From JAQBVV01 sp965249205 (lineage in GTDB: Bacteria; Acidobacteriota; Vicinamibacteria; Vicinamibacterales; UBA2999), in assembly GCA_965249205.1 (NCBI GenBank), contig CBDFLL010000004.1, positions 558,001-622,000 of the forward strand: 64,000 nucleotides of DNA. The letters run 5' to 3'. Position 1 is the first letter of the stretch. Every line of letters starts with the position of its first letter. This document shows positions 8,622-22,167 of the stretch, piece by piece. The notes under the pieces are model-generated. The model had not been told where the DNA came from, did no database searches, and was given only the letters and a program-made list of their open reading frames with translations. The position numbers and the translations under genes are program-made.

Positions 8622-10852
8622 CCATCACCGACGACGTTGTGCAGCGACACGGTCTGGCGCCCGACGAATATCAGCGCATTCTCGAGATGCTTGGGCGCGA
8701 ACCCAGCCCGACCGAGCTCGGCATTTTCTCAGTGATGTGGTCTGAGCACTGCAGTTATAAGAGCTCGCGGGTCCATCTCAAAACGCTGCCGACGACCGGC
8801 CGACGCGTGCTCCAGGGGCCTGGCGAAAATGCGGGAGCTGTGGACATCGGAGACGGCCTTGCAGCGGTGTTCAAGATCGAGTCACACAACCACCCGTCGT
8901 TCATCGAGCCGTACCAGGGAGCGGCTACAGGCGTGGGCGGGATCATTCGCGACATCTTCACGATGGGCGCGCGTCCGATCGCTCTCCTGAACTCGCTCCG
9001 GTTCGGGCCGCTCGAGGAACCGCTCGTCCGTCGCACCTTCGCGGGGGTCGTCGCGGGAATCGGCGGGTACGGCAACAGCATAGGTATTCCGACTGTTGGC
9101 GGCGAGATCGGATTCGACGAGAGCTACACCGGAAATCCCCTCGTGAACGTCTTCTGTCTGGGGATCGCCAAGGCTGGTGAGATTGTCAAAGGGGTGGCCT
9201 CTGGCGCCGGCAACGCCGTCTACTACGTCGGCGCGAAGACGGGTCGCGACGGCATTCATGGCGCAACGATGGCCTCGGCGGAGTTTGATGAGAAGTCAGC
9301 GGAGAAGCGGCCTGCTGTACAGGTCGGAGATCCCTTCATGGAGAAGCTCCTCCTCGAAGCCTGTCTTGAAGTGATGAAGACCGACGCCCTCGTCGGGATC
9401 CAGGACATGGGCGCCGCTGGACTTACCTGCTCGACCTGTGAAATGGGAGCGCGCGGCGGCGCTGGCGTTGAGATCGATGTGTCATTGGTCCCGCAGCGCG
9501 AAACGGGCATGACGCCGTACGAGATCATGCTTTCCGAATCTCAGGAGCGCATGCTGCTCGTCGTTAAGCAAGGGCGCGAGGGTGATGTCGAGCGCATCTT
9601 CGAGAAGTGGGATCTCCATGCCGTTCGTATCGGCGAAGTCACCGAAGATGGGCTGATGCGCGTGAAGAACCACGGCGACGTGGTCGCCGAGATCCGCACT
9701 GAGTCGCTCACCGACTGCGCGCCGCTCTACCACCGACCGACGGCGCAACCCTCCACGCTCACGGAAGCGCAGCAACTGCCACCGCTCGAAGTACCGAAGC
9801 TCGCGCCTGAGGTGTTCCGGCGTTTGCTGTCGTCGCCGGGTATCGCGAGCAAGCGATGGGTCTATCGCCAGTACGACCACATGGTACGGACGAACACGCT
9901 CGTGCTTCCCGGAATGGGTGCCGGTGTCGTGCGGGTCAAGGGCACGGACCGCGCATTGGCGCTTTCCGTCGATGGGAACAGCCGGTTCGTCCAGTTGGAT
10001 CCCTTCGCCGGTGCCCAGTTGGCGGTGGCCGAAGCGGCTCGAAACGTGGCGTGCGCCGGGGGGCAGCCGATCGCGGGGACCAATTGTCTCAATTTCGGCA
10101 ACCCTGAGCGCCCGGAGATCATGTGGCAGTTCGCGCGCGCTGTGGAAGGCATTGGCGTTGCGTGTCGTGCTCTCGATATTCCGATAACAGGAGGTAATGT
10201 CAGCCTGTATAACGAGACGGACGGGCAGGCGATTCTGCCGACGCCGGTGCTCGGTGTTGTCGGCCTGATCGAGAACGCCGCGAAGGTCGCGAGCCGCGTG
10301 TTTCGCAACGAAGGGGATTCGATCGTGCTCCTCGGCGAGACGTGGGACGAGCTCGGTGGCAGCGCGTATCTTAAGGTCATGCACGGGTTGGTAAGGGGCG
10401 TTCCCCCGCGGCTAGATCTCGGCCGCGAGGCGGCACTTCTGCGGCTGCTGGTCAAGGGTGTTGCCGACGGTCTCATTCGTTCGGCGCACGACTGTGCCGA
10501 GGGAGGCCTTGCCGTGACCCTCGCTGAATGCTGCTTCGATACGAGTCTCGGGGCCGAAGTGGATCTGCCGGTTGTCAAGACGGCCATGCTGGGATTTCGC
10601 GATACATCGGTGCTCTTCGGCGAGTCGGCATCGCGGGTCATTGTGTCTATCGCAGCGGACCGGGTGGCTGAACTGCAGGCGGTCGCCGCGGACGTCGGTG
10701 TCCCCGTTGCGACTGTCGGCCGCGTCGGCGGGGACCGGTTTCGAGTCTCGGTAGCCGGGCGCAGTGTGCTCGACGAGCCGCTTGTTGCAGCCGAGCGTCT
10801 CTGGTCGTGTGCGATCGGGAATTATTTCGAATCAGCGCACGCGACTGGGTAA
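8618..10852 (+). CDS. purL: FGAM synthase catalytic subunit PurL (small type)
   Basis: Converts FGAR to FGAM with ATP and ammonia. At 744 residues it is the small PurL that needs separate PurS and PurQ. Visible motifs include SEHCSYKSSR (about 45), FKIESHNHPSFIEPYQGAATGVGGI written here in two parts (FKIESHNHPS; EPYQGAATGVGG), GGNVSLYNET and the C-terminal AHDCAEGGLAVTLAE. It has two AIRS-like halves. It is followed after 28 bases by purF. Confidence 0.97.
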   Translation: MTITDDVVQRHGLAPDEYQRILEMLGREPSPTELGIFSVMWSEHCSYKSSRVHLKTLPTTGRRVLQGPGENAGAVDIGDGLAAVFKIESHNHPSFIEPYQGAATGVGGIIRDIFTMGARPIALLNSLRFGPLEEPLVRRTFAGVVAGIGGYGNSIGIPTVGGEIGFDESYTGNPLVNVFCLGIAKAGEIVKGVASGAGNAVYYVGAKTGRDGIHGATMASAEFDEKSAEKRPAVQVGDPFMEKLLLEACLEVMKTDALVGIQDMGAAGLTCSTCEMGARGGAGVEIDVSLVPQRETGMTPYEIMLSESQERMLLVVKQGREGDVERIFEKWDLHAVRIGEVTEDGLMRVKNHGDVVAEIRTESLTDCAPLYHRPTAQPSTLTEAQQLPPLEVPKLAPEVFRRLLSSPGIASKRWVYRQYDHMVRTNTLVLPGMGAGVVRVKGTDRALALSVDGNSRFVQLDPFAGAQLAVAEAARNVACAGGQPIAGTNCLNFGNPERPEIMWQFARAVEGIGVACRALDIPITGGNVSLYNETDGQAILPTPVLGVVGLIENAAKVASRVFRNEGDSIVLLGETWDELGGSAYLKVMHGLVRGVPPRLDLGREAALLRLLVKGVADGLIRSAHDCAEGGLAVTLAECCFDTSLGAEVDLPVVKTAMLGFRDTSVLFGESASRVIVSIAADRVAELQAVAADVGVPVATVGRVGGDRFRVSVAGRSVLDEPLVAAERLWSCAIGNYFESAHATG

Positions 10853-10880
10853 AGCCGTACACTTTAAGAGGTCTGCCCTG

Positions 10881-12377
10881 ATGTTCGACAAGTTTCACGA
10901 AGAGTGCGGCGTGTTTGGGATTTTCGGCCACGCCGAGGCCGCCAACCTTACGTATCTTGGGTTGTACGCGCTGCAGCACCGCGGTCAGGAAAGCGCTGGC
11001 ATCGCCGTGTCAGACGGGGTGCAGATCCGCCACAGACGAGCGATGGGGCAGGTCAGCGAGGCGTTTGACGCGGACTCACTCACCAAGCTTGTCGGCAATC
11101 TCGCCATCGGGCACGTTCGTTACTCGACGGCCGGAGAAAGCAAGCTGTTGAACGCCCAGCCGATCGTTGTCGACAGCGTGCACGGCCAGTTTGCCATCGG
11201 CCACAACGGAAATCTGGTGAACGCCGGTGAACTGCGAGACACGCTGGTTCGCGAAGGCGCGATTTTTCAGACGAATAGCGATACGGAGGCGCTTGTTCAT
11301 CTGTTCGCGCGATCCCGCGAAGAGGGGACGGAGGCCGCGATTGTCGATGCGATTTCGCAGGTACGTGGCGCGTATTCGTTCGTGATCATGTCGAAGGACC
11401 GCATCATCGGGGTACGCGATCCCCACGGCTTCCGACCGCTTGCGCTCGGTCAGCTAGGCGACGCGTGGGTGATCTGTTCGGAAACCTGCGCACTCGATCT
11501 CATTGGAGCGAGATATGTTCGAGACGTCGAACAGGGGGAAGTCGTCATCGCGAGTGCCGCTGGGCTCAAGTCCATCAAGCCGTTCGCGCAAGCTCCGCAG
11601 TCCCAATGTGTGTTCGAGCACGTGTACTTCGCACGCCCCGATAGCTACGTGTTTGGCGAGAGCGTCAACGAGGTGCGCACGGGTTTCGGCCGGCGGCTTG
11701 CCCTCGAGTCCCCCGCAGATGCAGACGTCGTCGTACCGATTCCCGATTCTGGTGTGTGCGCCGCCGTGGGTTTCGCCGAGGCGTCCGGTCTGCCGATGCG
11801 CCTGGGGCTGATCCGCAACCACTATGTTGGTCGGACGTTCATTGAGCCCCAGCAGTCCATTCGCCATTTCGGCGTGAGGGTCAAGCTGAACCCGGTGCGA
11901 AGCATCATCGAGGGCAAGCGCGTCGTGCTTGTCGATGACTCCATTATTCGCGGCACCACGAGTAGGAAGATCGTGCGCATGGTCCGTAGCGCTGGCGCCC
12001 TGGAGGTGCATATGCGCATCAGCTGCCCACCGACGATTTCCCCTTGCTTTTACGGGGTCGATACGCCCCGGCGCGCGGAACTGATCGCGGCCACCCACGG
12101 CCTTGAGGAAATCCGCAAGTACCTCGATGCAGACAGCATTGCGTATCTGAGCCTTGAAGGGCTGGCTTCTGGCGTGAATGGTGGGCGTTCGAAATACTGC
12201 ACCTCGTGCTACACCGGAGACTACCCGGTCGAGTTTCCTCGCGATGAAGCGGCGTACCTGCAACTTGCGCTGAAGCTCAACCCCGAGCAGACGTCTGGCC
12301 CTGACTCCGACAGGCCGGTGGTTGATTCCGAGCAAGACTCGGTCGCGGGTTTCGTCGGCGGTTCGAGCGGCGGGTGA
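10881..12377 (+). CDS. purF: Amidophosphoribosyltransferase
   Basis: The first committed purine step, converting PRPP and glutamine to phosphoribosylamine. The ATG at 10881 gives MFDKFHEE followed by CGVFGI, so the catalytic cysteine is residue 9 behind a short propeptide. This is the B. subtilis-type arrangement. The PRPP loop is VVLVDDSIIRGTTSRKIV. Cysteines in SQCVFEHVYFARPDS, SPCFYGVDTP and YCTSCYTGDYP match the 4Fe-4S ligands of that type. The 498-residue protein has a poorly conserved acidic C-terminal tail. An upstream in-frame start (10764) would lie inside purL and is unlikely. Confidence 0.96.
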   Translation: MFDKFHEECGVFGIFGHAEAANLTYLGLYALQHRGQESAGIAVSDGVQIRHRRAMGQVSEAFDADSLTKLVGNLAIGHVRYSTAGESKLLNAQPIVVDSVHGQFAIGHNGNLVNAGELRDTLVREGAIFQTNSDTEALVHLFARSREEGTEAAIVDAISQVRGAYSFVIMSKDRIIGVRDPHGFRPLALGQLGDAWVICSETCALDLIGARYVRDVEQGEVVIASAAGLKSIKPFAQAPQSQCVFEHVYFARPDSYVFGESVNEVRTGFGRRLALESPADADVVVPIPDSGVCAAVGFAEASGLPMRLGLIRNHYVGRTFIEPQQSIRHFGVRVKLNPVRSIIEGKRVVLVDDSIIRGTTSRKIVRMVRSAGALEVHMRISCPPTISPCFYGVDTPRRAELIAATHGLEEIRKYLDADSIAYLSLEGLASGVNGGRSKYCTSCYTGDYPVEFPRDEAAYLQLALKLNPEQTSGPDSDRPVVDSEQDSVAGFVGGSSGG

Positions 12378-12513
12378 CGACCCAAGCAAGTCATGAGTCA
12401 CGGTCCGCTACGGCGAGGCTCAGTTGCCGTAGGGGGTGGGCGACGCGAACACCGGAGAAGCGAGGGGGAGCCGCGCTGACAGGCATGCCCGCCGACGAAC
12501 TGGAATTCTGAAC

Positions 12514-13551
12514 ATGGATTACAAGAGCGTAGGGGTCGATATCGACGCCGGCAATGACACGGTGAGGCGGATCCGTACGCTCGCACGCTCGACGTTCACG
12601 ACCGGTGTGCTGTCTGACATCGGATCGTTCGGGGGACTGTTTCAGCTCGACACCAGCCGATGTCGTGAACCAGTGCTCGTGACGAGTGCCGATGGTGTTG
12701 GCACGAAGCTCAAGATCGCGTTTCTGACGGGCCGGCACGAGACCGTGGGTGCTGACCTCGTCAATCACTGCGTCAATGACATTCTGGTGCAAGGCGCGGA
12801 GCCGTTGTTCTTCCTCGACTACCTGGCGACCGGGCAGCTGTCGCCCGACGTAGCGGAGAGCGTCGTCGGGGGGATTGCGAACGCATGCCGGGACAGCGGT
12901 TGCGCGCTGCTTGGCGGTGAAACGGCCGAGATGCCTGGTTTCTACGGCGAAGGTGAGTACGACCTGGCCGGTTTTATCGTCGGGATCGTTGATCGCGAGA
13001 AGGTGATCACCGGCAAGACGATCACGCCCGGCGATGTACTTGTTGGCGTACCGTCATCGGGTCTCCACACCAACGGATTCTCACTCGCTCGGCGGATCGT
13101 GTTCGACCAACTTGGCCTTCGGGTCGATACCCATGTGGACGCTCTGGGGCGTACAGTGGGGGAGGCCCTGATGGAGCCGCATCGCTCATATCTGTCCCTC
13201 GTGCGGCCGCTTCTCGATGGCGGTCGTATCAAGGCGATCGCGCATATCACGGGCGGCGGAATTACGGAGAACCTGCCCCGTGTTCTGCCACACGGCACGG
13301 GTGCCGTGGTTGATGCTGCCGCCTGGGACATGCCTCCCCTCTTTCGGTGGCTGCAGCAGAGCGGCGATGTTCCCATCGACGATATGATGCGCACCTTCAA
13401 CATGGGCTTGGGACTGGTCATCGTGACTGCGCTCGACCGGGCTGAGCAGCTTCTCGAGGAACTAGCAGCTCGCGGCGGCCGCGATGCGCGGGTCGTCGGC
13501 GAGATTGTGGCTGGTGAGACGCCTTCTGTGAGCTACATCAATCTCACGTGA
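12514..13551 (+). CDS. purM: AIR synthetase (phosphoribosylformylglycinamidine cyclo-ligase)
   Basis: Closes the imidazole ring of AIR using ATP. It is 345 residues from the ATG at 12514, starting MDYKSVGVDIDAGNDTV. The motifs DGVGTKLKIA and GGETAEMPGFY are diagnostic, and HITGGGITENLPRVLP lies in the C-terminal half. A 136-base gap separates it from purF; I see no second gene in it. The stop overlaps the purN GTG. Confidence 0.97.
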   Translation: MDYKSVGVDIDAGNDTVRRIRTLARSTFTTGVLSDIGSFGGLFQLDTSRCREPVLVTSADGVGTKLKIAFLTGRHETVGADLVNHCVNDILVQGAEPLFFLDYLATGQLSPDVAESVVGGIANACRDSGCALLGGETAEMPGFYGEGEYDLAGFIVGIVDREKVITGKTITPGDVLVGVPSSGLHTNGFSLARRIVFDQLGLRVDTHVDALGRTVGEALMEPHRSYLSLVRPLLDGGRIKAIAHITGGGITENLPRVLPHGTGAVVDAAAWDMPPLFRWLQQSGDVPIDDMMRTFNMGLGLVIVTALDRAEQLLEELAARGGRDARVVGEIVAGETPSVSYINLT

Positions 13552-14171
13552 ATCGCCGCCTCGGTGTTCTGATTTCCGGGCGGGGCAGCAATTTGCTTGC
13601 GCTCGCCGACGCTATTCGTGACGGGCGCCTCGACGCCGAGATCGTTGTGGTCATTTCCGATCGAGCCGACGCGCCGGGTCTTGAGCACGCCAAGCGTGCT
13701 GGCATCGAGGCGCTGTGCATTGACCATCGCGCTGCTTCGTCGCGGGACGAACACGATCGTTCGGTTGCCCGAGACCTAAAGGATCGAGACGTCGGTCTGG
13801 TCTGCCTGGCCGGCTACATGCGTTTGATAGGGGCTCCGCTGCTTGAGGCGTTTCCCGATGCCATCTTGAATATCCATCCGTCTCTGTTGCCCGCGTTCCC
13901 CGGGGTCGACGCGCCGCGCCAGGCGCTGGATCACGGCGTCAAAGTCGCCGGCGTCACCGTCCATCTGGTGACGGCCGAGCTGGACAACGGCCCGATCGTC
14001 GTTCAGCGGACCGTTCCGGTCATGCAGGGCGACAGCCCCGAAACGTTGAGCGCACGCATCCTCGTGGAGGAACACCGCGCGTACGCAGAGGCGGTCGGAA
14101 CAGTGCTCGACGGTGGATGGCGGATCGAGGGCAGGCGTTTCGTCGGAGGCGGAACCGTCACTGCATCGTGA
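13548..14171 (+). CDS. purN: GAR transformylase (formyltetrahydrofolate-dependent)
   Basis: Transfers a formyl group from 10-formyl-THF to GAR. The 207-residue protein begins with ISGRGSNLLAL. The active-site signature includes NIHPSLLPAFPG (catalytic Asn and His) and AELDNGPIVVQ (catalytic Asp). The GTG start overlaps the purM stop. It ends the purB operon. No purC, purE, purK or purH is in the window, so those steps are encoded elsewhere. Confidence 0.95.
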   Translation: MNRRLGVLISGRGSNLLALADAIRDGRLDAEIVVVISDRADAPGLEHAKRAGIEALCIDHRAASSRDEHDRSVARDLKDRDVGLVCLAGYMRLIGAPLLEAFPDAILNIHPSLLPAFPGVDAPRQALDHGVKVAGVTVHLVTAELDNGPIVVQRTVPVMQGDSPETLSARILVEEHRAYAEAVGTVLDGGWRIEGRRFVGGGTVTAS

Positions 14172-14205
14172 GAGGTTCAGATGATCCCCATGGAGGGCCG
14201 TCGAC

Positions 14206-14228
14206 GATCGTGACTTTCAGTCACGATC
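14206..14228. terminator. Perfect hairpin between purN and tyrS
   Basis: GATCGTGACT / AGTCACGATC form a perfect 10-bp stem around a TTC loop, 35 bases after the purN stop. No clear T-run follows on either strand, so it could be a terminator, an mRNA-stabilising hairpin or a protein-binding palindrome. Confidence 0.45.
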
Positions 14229-14305
14229 CCGCGCTCCTCTTTGTCGCGCCCTGAACGCGGTGCGGCGCGTGAATCAGCGCGGGTCCGGGTTTATAGTACC
14301 GGCTG

Positions 14306-15583
14306 ATGAACCTGTACAGCGAGTTTGAGTGGCGCGGCCTGGTTTACGACGCCACGGATGGCCTGAAGAAACGATTCGCGCAGCCTGACATCACGGCCTA
14401 CGTCGGGTTCGACCCAACAGCCAGCAGTCTACACGTCGGGTCGCTCCTGCCGATCATGGCGCTCGCACGCCTTGAGCGGGCTGGTCACTGCCCGATCGCA
14501 GTCGTTGGCGGCGGCACTGGTCGCATAGGTGACCCGAGTGGTAAGACGACGGAGCGACTGTTGCTCACCGCTGAGCTGGTCGACGCCAACGTACGGGACA
14601 TTCGGACGCAGCTCGCGCGGTTTCTCGACTTCGACAGCAGGAACACACGATCGAAGCTCGTCGACAACCTCGAGTGGCTGGGTGGTCTTGGGGCCGTTGA
14701 TTTGATGCGCGACACCGGCAAGCACTTCACCGTGAACTACATGCTGGCGAAGGAATCGATCAAGCGACGCGTAGAAAGCAAGGACGGAATTTCCTATACA
14801 GAGTTCAGCTATCTGCTGCTGCAGGCCTACGATTTTCTGCAGCTATACAACCGCCACGGTTGCACCGTGCAAATGGGCGGCAGCGATCAATGGGGCAACA
14901 TCACGGCTGGTATCGAGTTGATTCGGAGATCAACGCCCGCTGGATCGCCGCGTGCGTACGGACTGGTGCTTCCTCTCGTGATGACGGCCGCAGGGGCGAA
15001 ATTTGGGAAGACCGAGGAGGGCACGATCTGGCTCGACCCGAACTTGACGCGCCCGTACGATTTCTATCAGTTCTGGCTGAACACTGATGATCTCGACGCC
15101 ATCAGGTATCTCAAGTTTTTTACCTTTCTCTCGCAGGAACAAATCGCAGACTTCGAGGTCGTAATCGCTCGCGAGCCAGAGGGTCGGCATGCGCAGCGTG
15201 AACTGGCGCAGCAAGTGACGGGGCTGGTCCACGGCGCGAATGCCGTTCGGGAGGCCGAATCAGCGGCGCGCGTGCTGTTCGGCGGCGACATATCGGGCTT
15301 GTCTGTCGACCAGTTGCTCCGCGTTTTTCCAAGTGTGCCTTCGTCAACGACGCCATCTGTGGCGACTGGCTGGCCGATAGCGGAGTTGCTCGTGTCGTCT
15401 CGTGTGACAGCCTCCAAAGGTGAGGCGACGCGACTGATACGGAACGGAGGGATCTACGTAAATGGCCATCGGATCACCGATGAGAGGCTGTGCCTGCGCC
15501 CGGATGATGCGGTCGAAGGGCAGCTCTTCGTCGTGCGGAAGGGAAAGCGCGACCATTTCTTGATCCGCATTGCAGGGGCTTGA
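14306..15583 (+). CDS. tyrS: Tyrosyl-tRNA synthetase
   Basis: Charges tRNA-Tyr. At 425 residues it matches the E. coli-type class I enzyme. The HIGH motif is HVGS (about residue 45) and the KMSKS loop is KFGKTEEGTIW. Tyrosine-pocket residues appear in QAYDFLQLYNRHGCTVQMGG across two strands. A C-terminal S4 RNA-binding domain carries LIRNGGIYVNG. A TATAGT box only 9 bases before the ATG suggests a possibly leaderless message. The promoter-like TTGACA at the stop codon points into the rRNA operon. Confidence 0.97.
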   Translation: MNLYSEFEWRGLVYDATDGLKKRFAQPDITAYVGFDPTASSLHVGSLLPIMALARLERAGHCPIAVVGGGTGRIGDPSGKTTERLLLTAELVDANVRDIRTQLARFLDFDSRNTRSKLVDNLEWLGGLGAVDLMRDTGKHFTVNYMLAKESIKRRVESKDGISYTEFSYLLLQAYDFLQLYNRHGCTVQMGGSDQWGNITAGIELIRRSTPAGSPRAYGLVLPLVMTAAGAKFGKTEEGTIWLDPNLTRPYDFYQFWLNTDDLDAIRYLKFFTFLSQEQIADFEVVIAREPEGRHAQRELAQQVTGLVHGANAVREAESAARVLFGGDISGLSVDQLLRVFPSVPSSTTPSVATGWPIAELLVSSRVTASKGEATRLIRNGGIYVNGHRITDERLCLRPDDAVEGQLFVVRKGKRDHFLIRIAGA

Positions 15584-15609
15584 CATCGGTCAGATGAGCC
15601 CCATACGAT
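15580..15609 (+). promoter_or_regulatory. Candidate rRNA operon promoter P1
   Basis: TTGACA at 15580-15585, an 18-base spacer, then TACGAT at 15604-15609. It overlaps the last codons of tyrS and points towards 16S. The match to the sigma-70 type is good at -35 and moderate at -10. Confidence 0.5.
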
Positions 15610-15757
15610 CGGCTGGTCGCCTGACGGGCGCAAGCCCGAGCGGAACGTGAGGAAGCCCCGATCTGCCGGTCTCGGTTGGTCGGCCTCGACACCCACACAG
15701 GCGAATGCCCGATTTACGTTTTTGCTCCACATTGGTTGAGTCGAACGCGATTAGGTG

Positions 15758-15786
15758 TTGACAGACCTTGTAGGTGGTAGTACCCT
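15758..15786 (+). promoter_or_regulatory. Candidate rRNA operon promoter P2
   Basis: TTGACA at 15758-15763, a 17-base spacer, then TACCCT at 15781-15786. The T, A and final T most important at -10 are kept. Tandem promoters are usual for rRNA operons. Confidence 0.5.
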
Positions 15787-15879
15787 CAGAAGGTTCCCCT
15801 AAGAGTGGGCAGGAATGTCCGATTGGAGGGGGTCGCAACACGGGCACTCTGCGGAGACGCTGCGTCCCTGGTGCGGTTC

Positions 15880-15911
15880 GGTTCTTTGAAAACTAGATAG
15901 TGCGTGCAAGC
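15880..15911 (+). other. boxA-like site and left arm of the 16S processing stem
   Basis: GGTTCTTTGA (15880-15889) resembles boxA antitermination sites. It runs directly into GAAAACTAGATAG, which pairs with CTATCTAGTTTTGAA at 17770-17784 across the 16S gene. The pairing continues through GCGTGC. This is the expected RNase III-type stem for release of pre-16S. The rest of the 15584-16112 leader holds no gene that I can support. Confidence 0.7.
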
Positions 15912-16112
15912 ACAACAAGCGCTCAGGGAAACGCAGAAATGTGCAACCCTGAGCAGCCCGTCGAGTGTCAGCGGGTGGCATTCCTGAAGGCGCGTAAGCG
16001 CCGAAGCGGATGAACCATCCAACAACACGAAGTAATAAACAACGCAAGAGCTAAGTCATCAGCGCTCGCGTTAATCAGTTGCCCTCGCCCGCAAGGGTAG
16101 AGACAGCAAATT

Positions 16113-17666
<1,554 letters not shown>

Positions 17667-17758
17667 GAGTCCCGTAAGGGAGTTTTAGAGATCGATCTGG
17701 CACGCTGTATCCGCGGGAGCGCCTGGTGGCGTTCCTGAGGAACACGACGATGTTTGTT

Positions 17759-17814
17759 GGCAAGCACGCCTATCTAGTTTTGAAGGAATCGGGCCGAACC
17801 GGTTCTTTGACAGT
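17759..17814 (+). other. Right arm of the 16S processing stem and second boxA-like site
   Basis: GCAAGCACGCCTATCTAG and the following TTTTGAA complement the leader arm at 15888-15911. GGTTCTTTGACAGT (17801-17814) follows at once, before the tRNA-Ile. It is a second boxA-like site in the same transcript. Confidence 0.65.
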
Positions 17815-17853
17815 GGAGATAGAAGCCGCGGTAACTCGTGGTGGCTGGCTTGA

Positions 17854-17930
<77 letters not shown>

Positions 17931-18073
17931 TTTCCCCGCAGGAGTGCGTTGATTGGTTAATGCGTAACGTGCGGTGATCGTTAGCGGACGCCTTCCTCTT
18001 TCGACCCACCGGCGCGCGAAAACTGACATTCAAATCGGCATCTCCGGAACGCCTTAACCGCGTTCCTAGGATC

Positions 18074-18149
18074 GGGGAATTAGCTCAGCTGGGAGAGCGC
18101 CTGGTTTGCAACCAGGAGGCCACCGGTTCGAGCCCGGTATTCTCCACCA
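18074..18149 (+). tRNA. tRNA-Ala (TGC)
   Basis: A 76-base cloverleaf with acceptor arms GGGGAAT / ATTCTCC and encoded CCA. The anticodon loop GTTTGCAAC holds TGC. It is the second tRNA of the 16S-23S spacer. Confidence 0.97.
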
Positions 18150-18188
18150 GATTTAGACGCAGGCGTTGGATAACGACATCCGATGCCT

Positions 18189-18226
18189 GGTTCTTTGACA
18201 ACTGAATATCCTGCAAACGGTAGTTC
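18189..18226 (+). other. Third boxA-like site and left arm of the 23S processing stem
   Basis: GGTTCTTTGACA (18189-18200) overlaps ACAACTGAATATCCTGC and the next bases CAAACGGTAGTTC. The arm 18198-18226 pairs with 21415-21443 beyond 23S, with only a few mismatches over 29 bases. The rest of the spacer up to 18364 holds no further RNA gene. Confidence 0.7.
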
Positions 18227-18364
18227 TTTTCGAACACACAGTGTCGACCGAAACGATTTAACGTCGTTTCGTAGATACATCGCAGTGTGAGAAAAAGAGA
18301 CCACGCGATGCAGAAGTCAGGTCATGCAAGTCTGACATCGGCATAGCGTGGAACACTTGATTAT

Positions 18365-21354
<2,990 letters not shown>

Positions 21355-21414
21355 ATTCTCTTTCCATAGATCTGAAGAGATCTGTGGTCTCATGTTGCGA
21401 GATGTGGTCGATCT

Positions 21415-21475
21415 GAACTACCGTTTGTAGGCTATTCAGTTGTGCGTTCGTGAAGGAACGCTGTTCTTTGACAGG
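21415..21475 (+). other. Right arm of the 23S processing stem and fourth boxA-like site
   Basis: GAACTACCGTTTGTAGGCTA and TTCAGTTGT (21415-21443) pair with the arm upstream of 23S. TGTTCTTTGACAGG (21462-21475) follows, a fourth boxA-like site, this time before the 5S spacer. Confidence 0.65.
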
Positions 21476-21501
21476 ATCCAACGGAACGCCGCCACGAGCA
21501 G

Positions 21502-21667
21502 GCGGGTTCCGACGAGCTGAAGGAACGCCGCCCGGGCGTTCCGGTAGATGGCGTTGAACTATCTGTCGGAATGCAACGGCGGGTTCCGACAAGCTAAAGG
21601 AACGCCGCCGAGGCGTTCCGGTAGATAGCGGTGAACTATCTGTCGGAATGCAAAAGCGGGTTCCGAC
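21502..21667 (+). repeat. 77-bp tandem repeat with hairpins in the 23S-5S spacer
   Basis: Two complete 77-bp units start at 21502 and 21579, and a third begins at 21656 and stops after GCGGGTTCCGAC. Each full unit holds a hairpin GGAACGCC...GGCGTTCC and a second one built on GATAG...CTATC. The units differ at about eight positions, so the duplication is not brand new. It is non-coding and should be transcribed with the operon. Confidence 0.85.
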
Positions 21668-21822
21668 AGTATAGTTCGGGACGATCGGTACGGCGATGAG
21701 ACGTGGCTGAGAGCTGCGTTCCGCCCTACCGGACCCCGGACAACCAAGTGTCTGGTGATCCACTTCGTGCGATCACCAGCAACGATCTGGGTATCGGCGT
21801 CGGGCCGGACATCCAACAAGTT

Positions 21823-21940
<118 letters not shown>

Positions 21941-21987
21941 GTAATTTCTATCAGGACGCACGGTTATGGCGTCGACCGTTAAGCTAG

Positions 21988-22018
21988 AGCCCGCTTCAGA
22001 AATGGAGCGGGCTTTTTC
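21988..22018 (+). terminator. rRNA operon terminator
   Basis: AGCCCGCT and AGCGGGCT form an 8-bp stem with a 10-base loop, followed by TTTTT. It lies 47 bases after 5S and should end the rRNA transcript. Confidence 0.85.
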
Positions 22019-22167
22019 GTGGTAGGCCAAGCACAGCGGGTCAGTTCGGACATTACCGGTTCGGCTTTGGAAGGCGCTGCGCAATCACCGCGTGCGGCCC
22101 CGGCGACGTCCTCACCGCGTAGACCGGTCTTGGGTCATCGCACATCCGCGTAGAATGTCCGTCGACC

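Noticed and set aside
21502..21667. The tandem repeat before 5S as a CRISPR array
   Set aside because: The repeats are directly adjacent 77-bp units without variable spacers and no cas genes are present.
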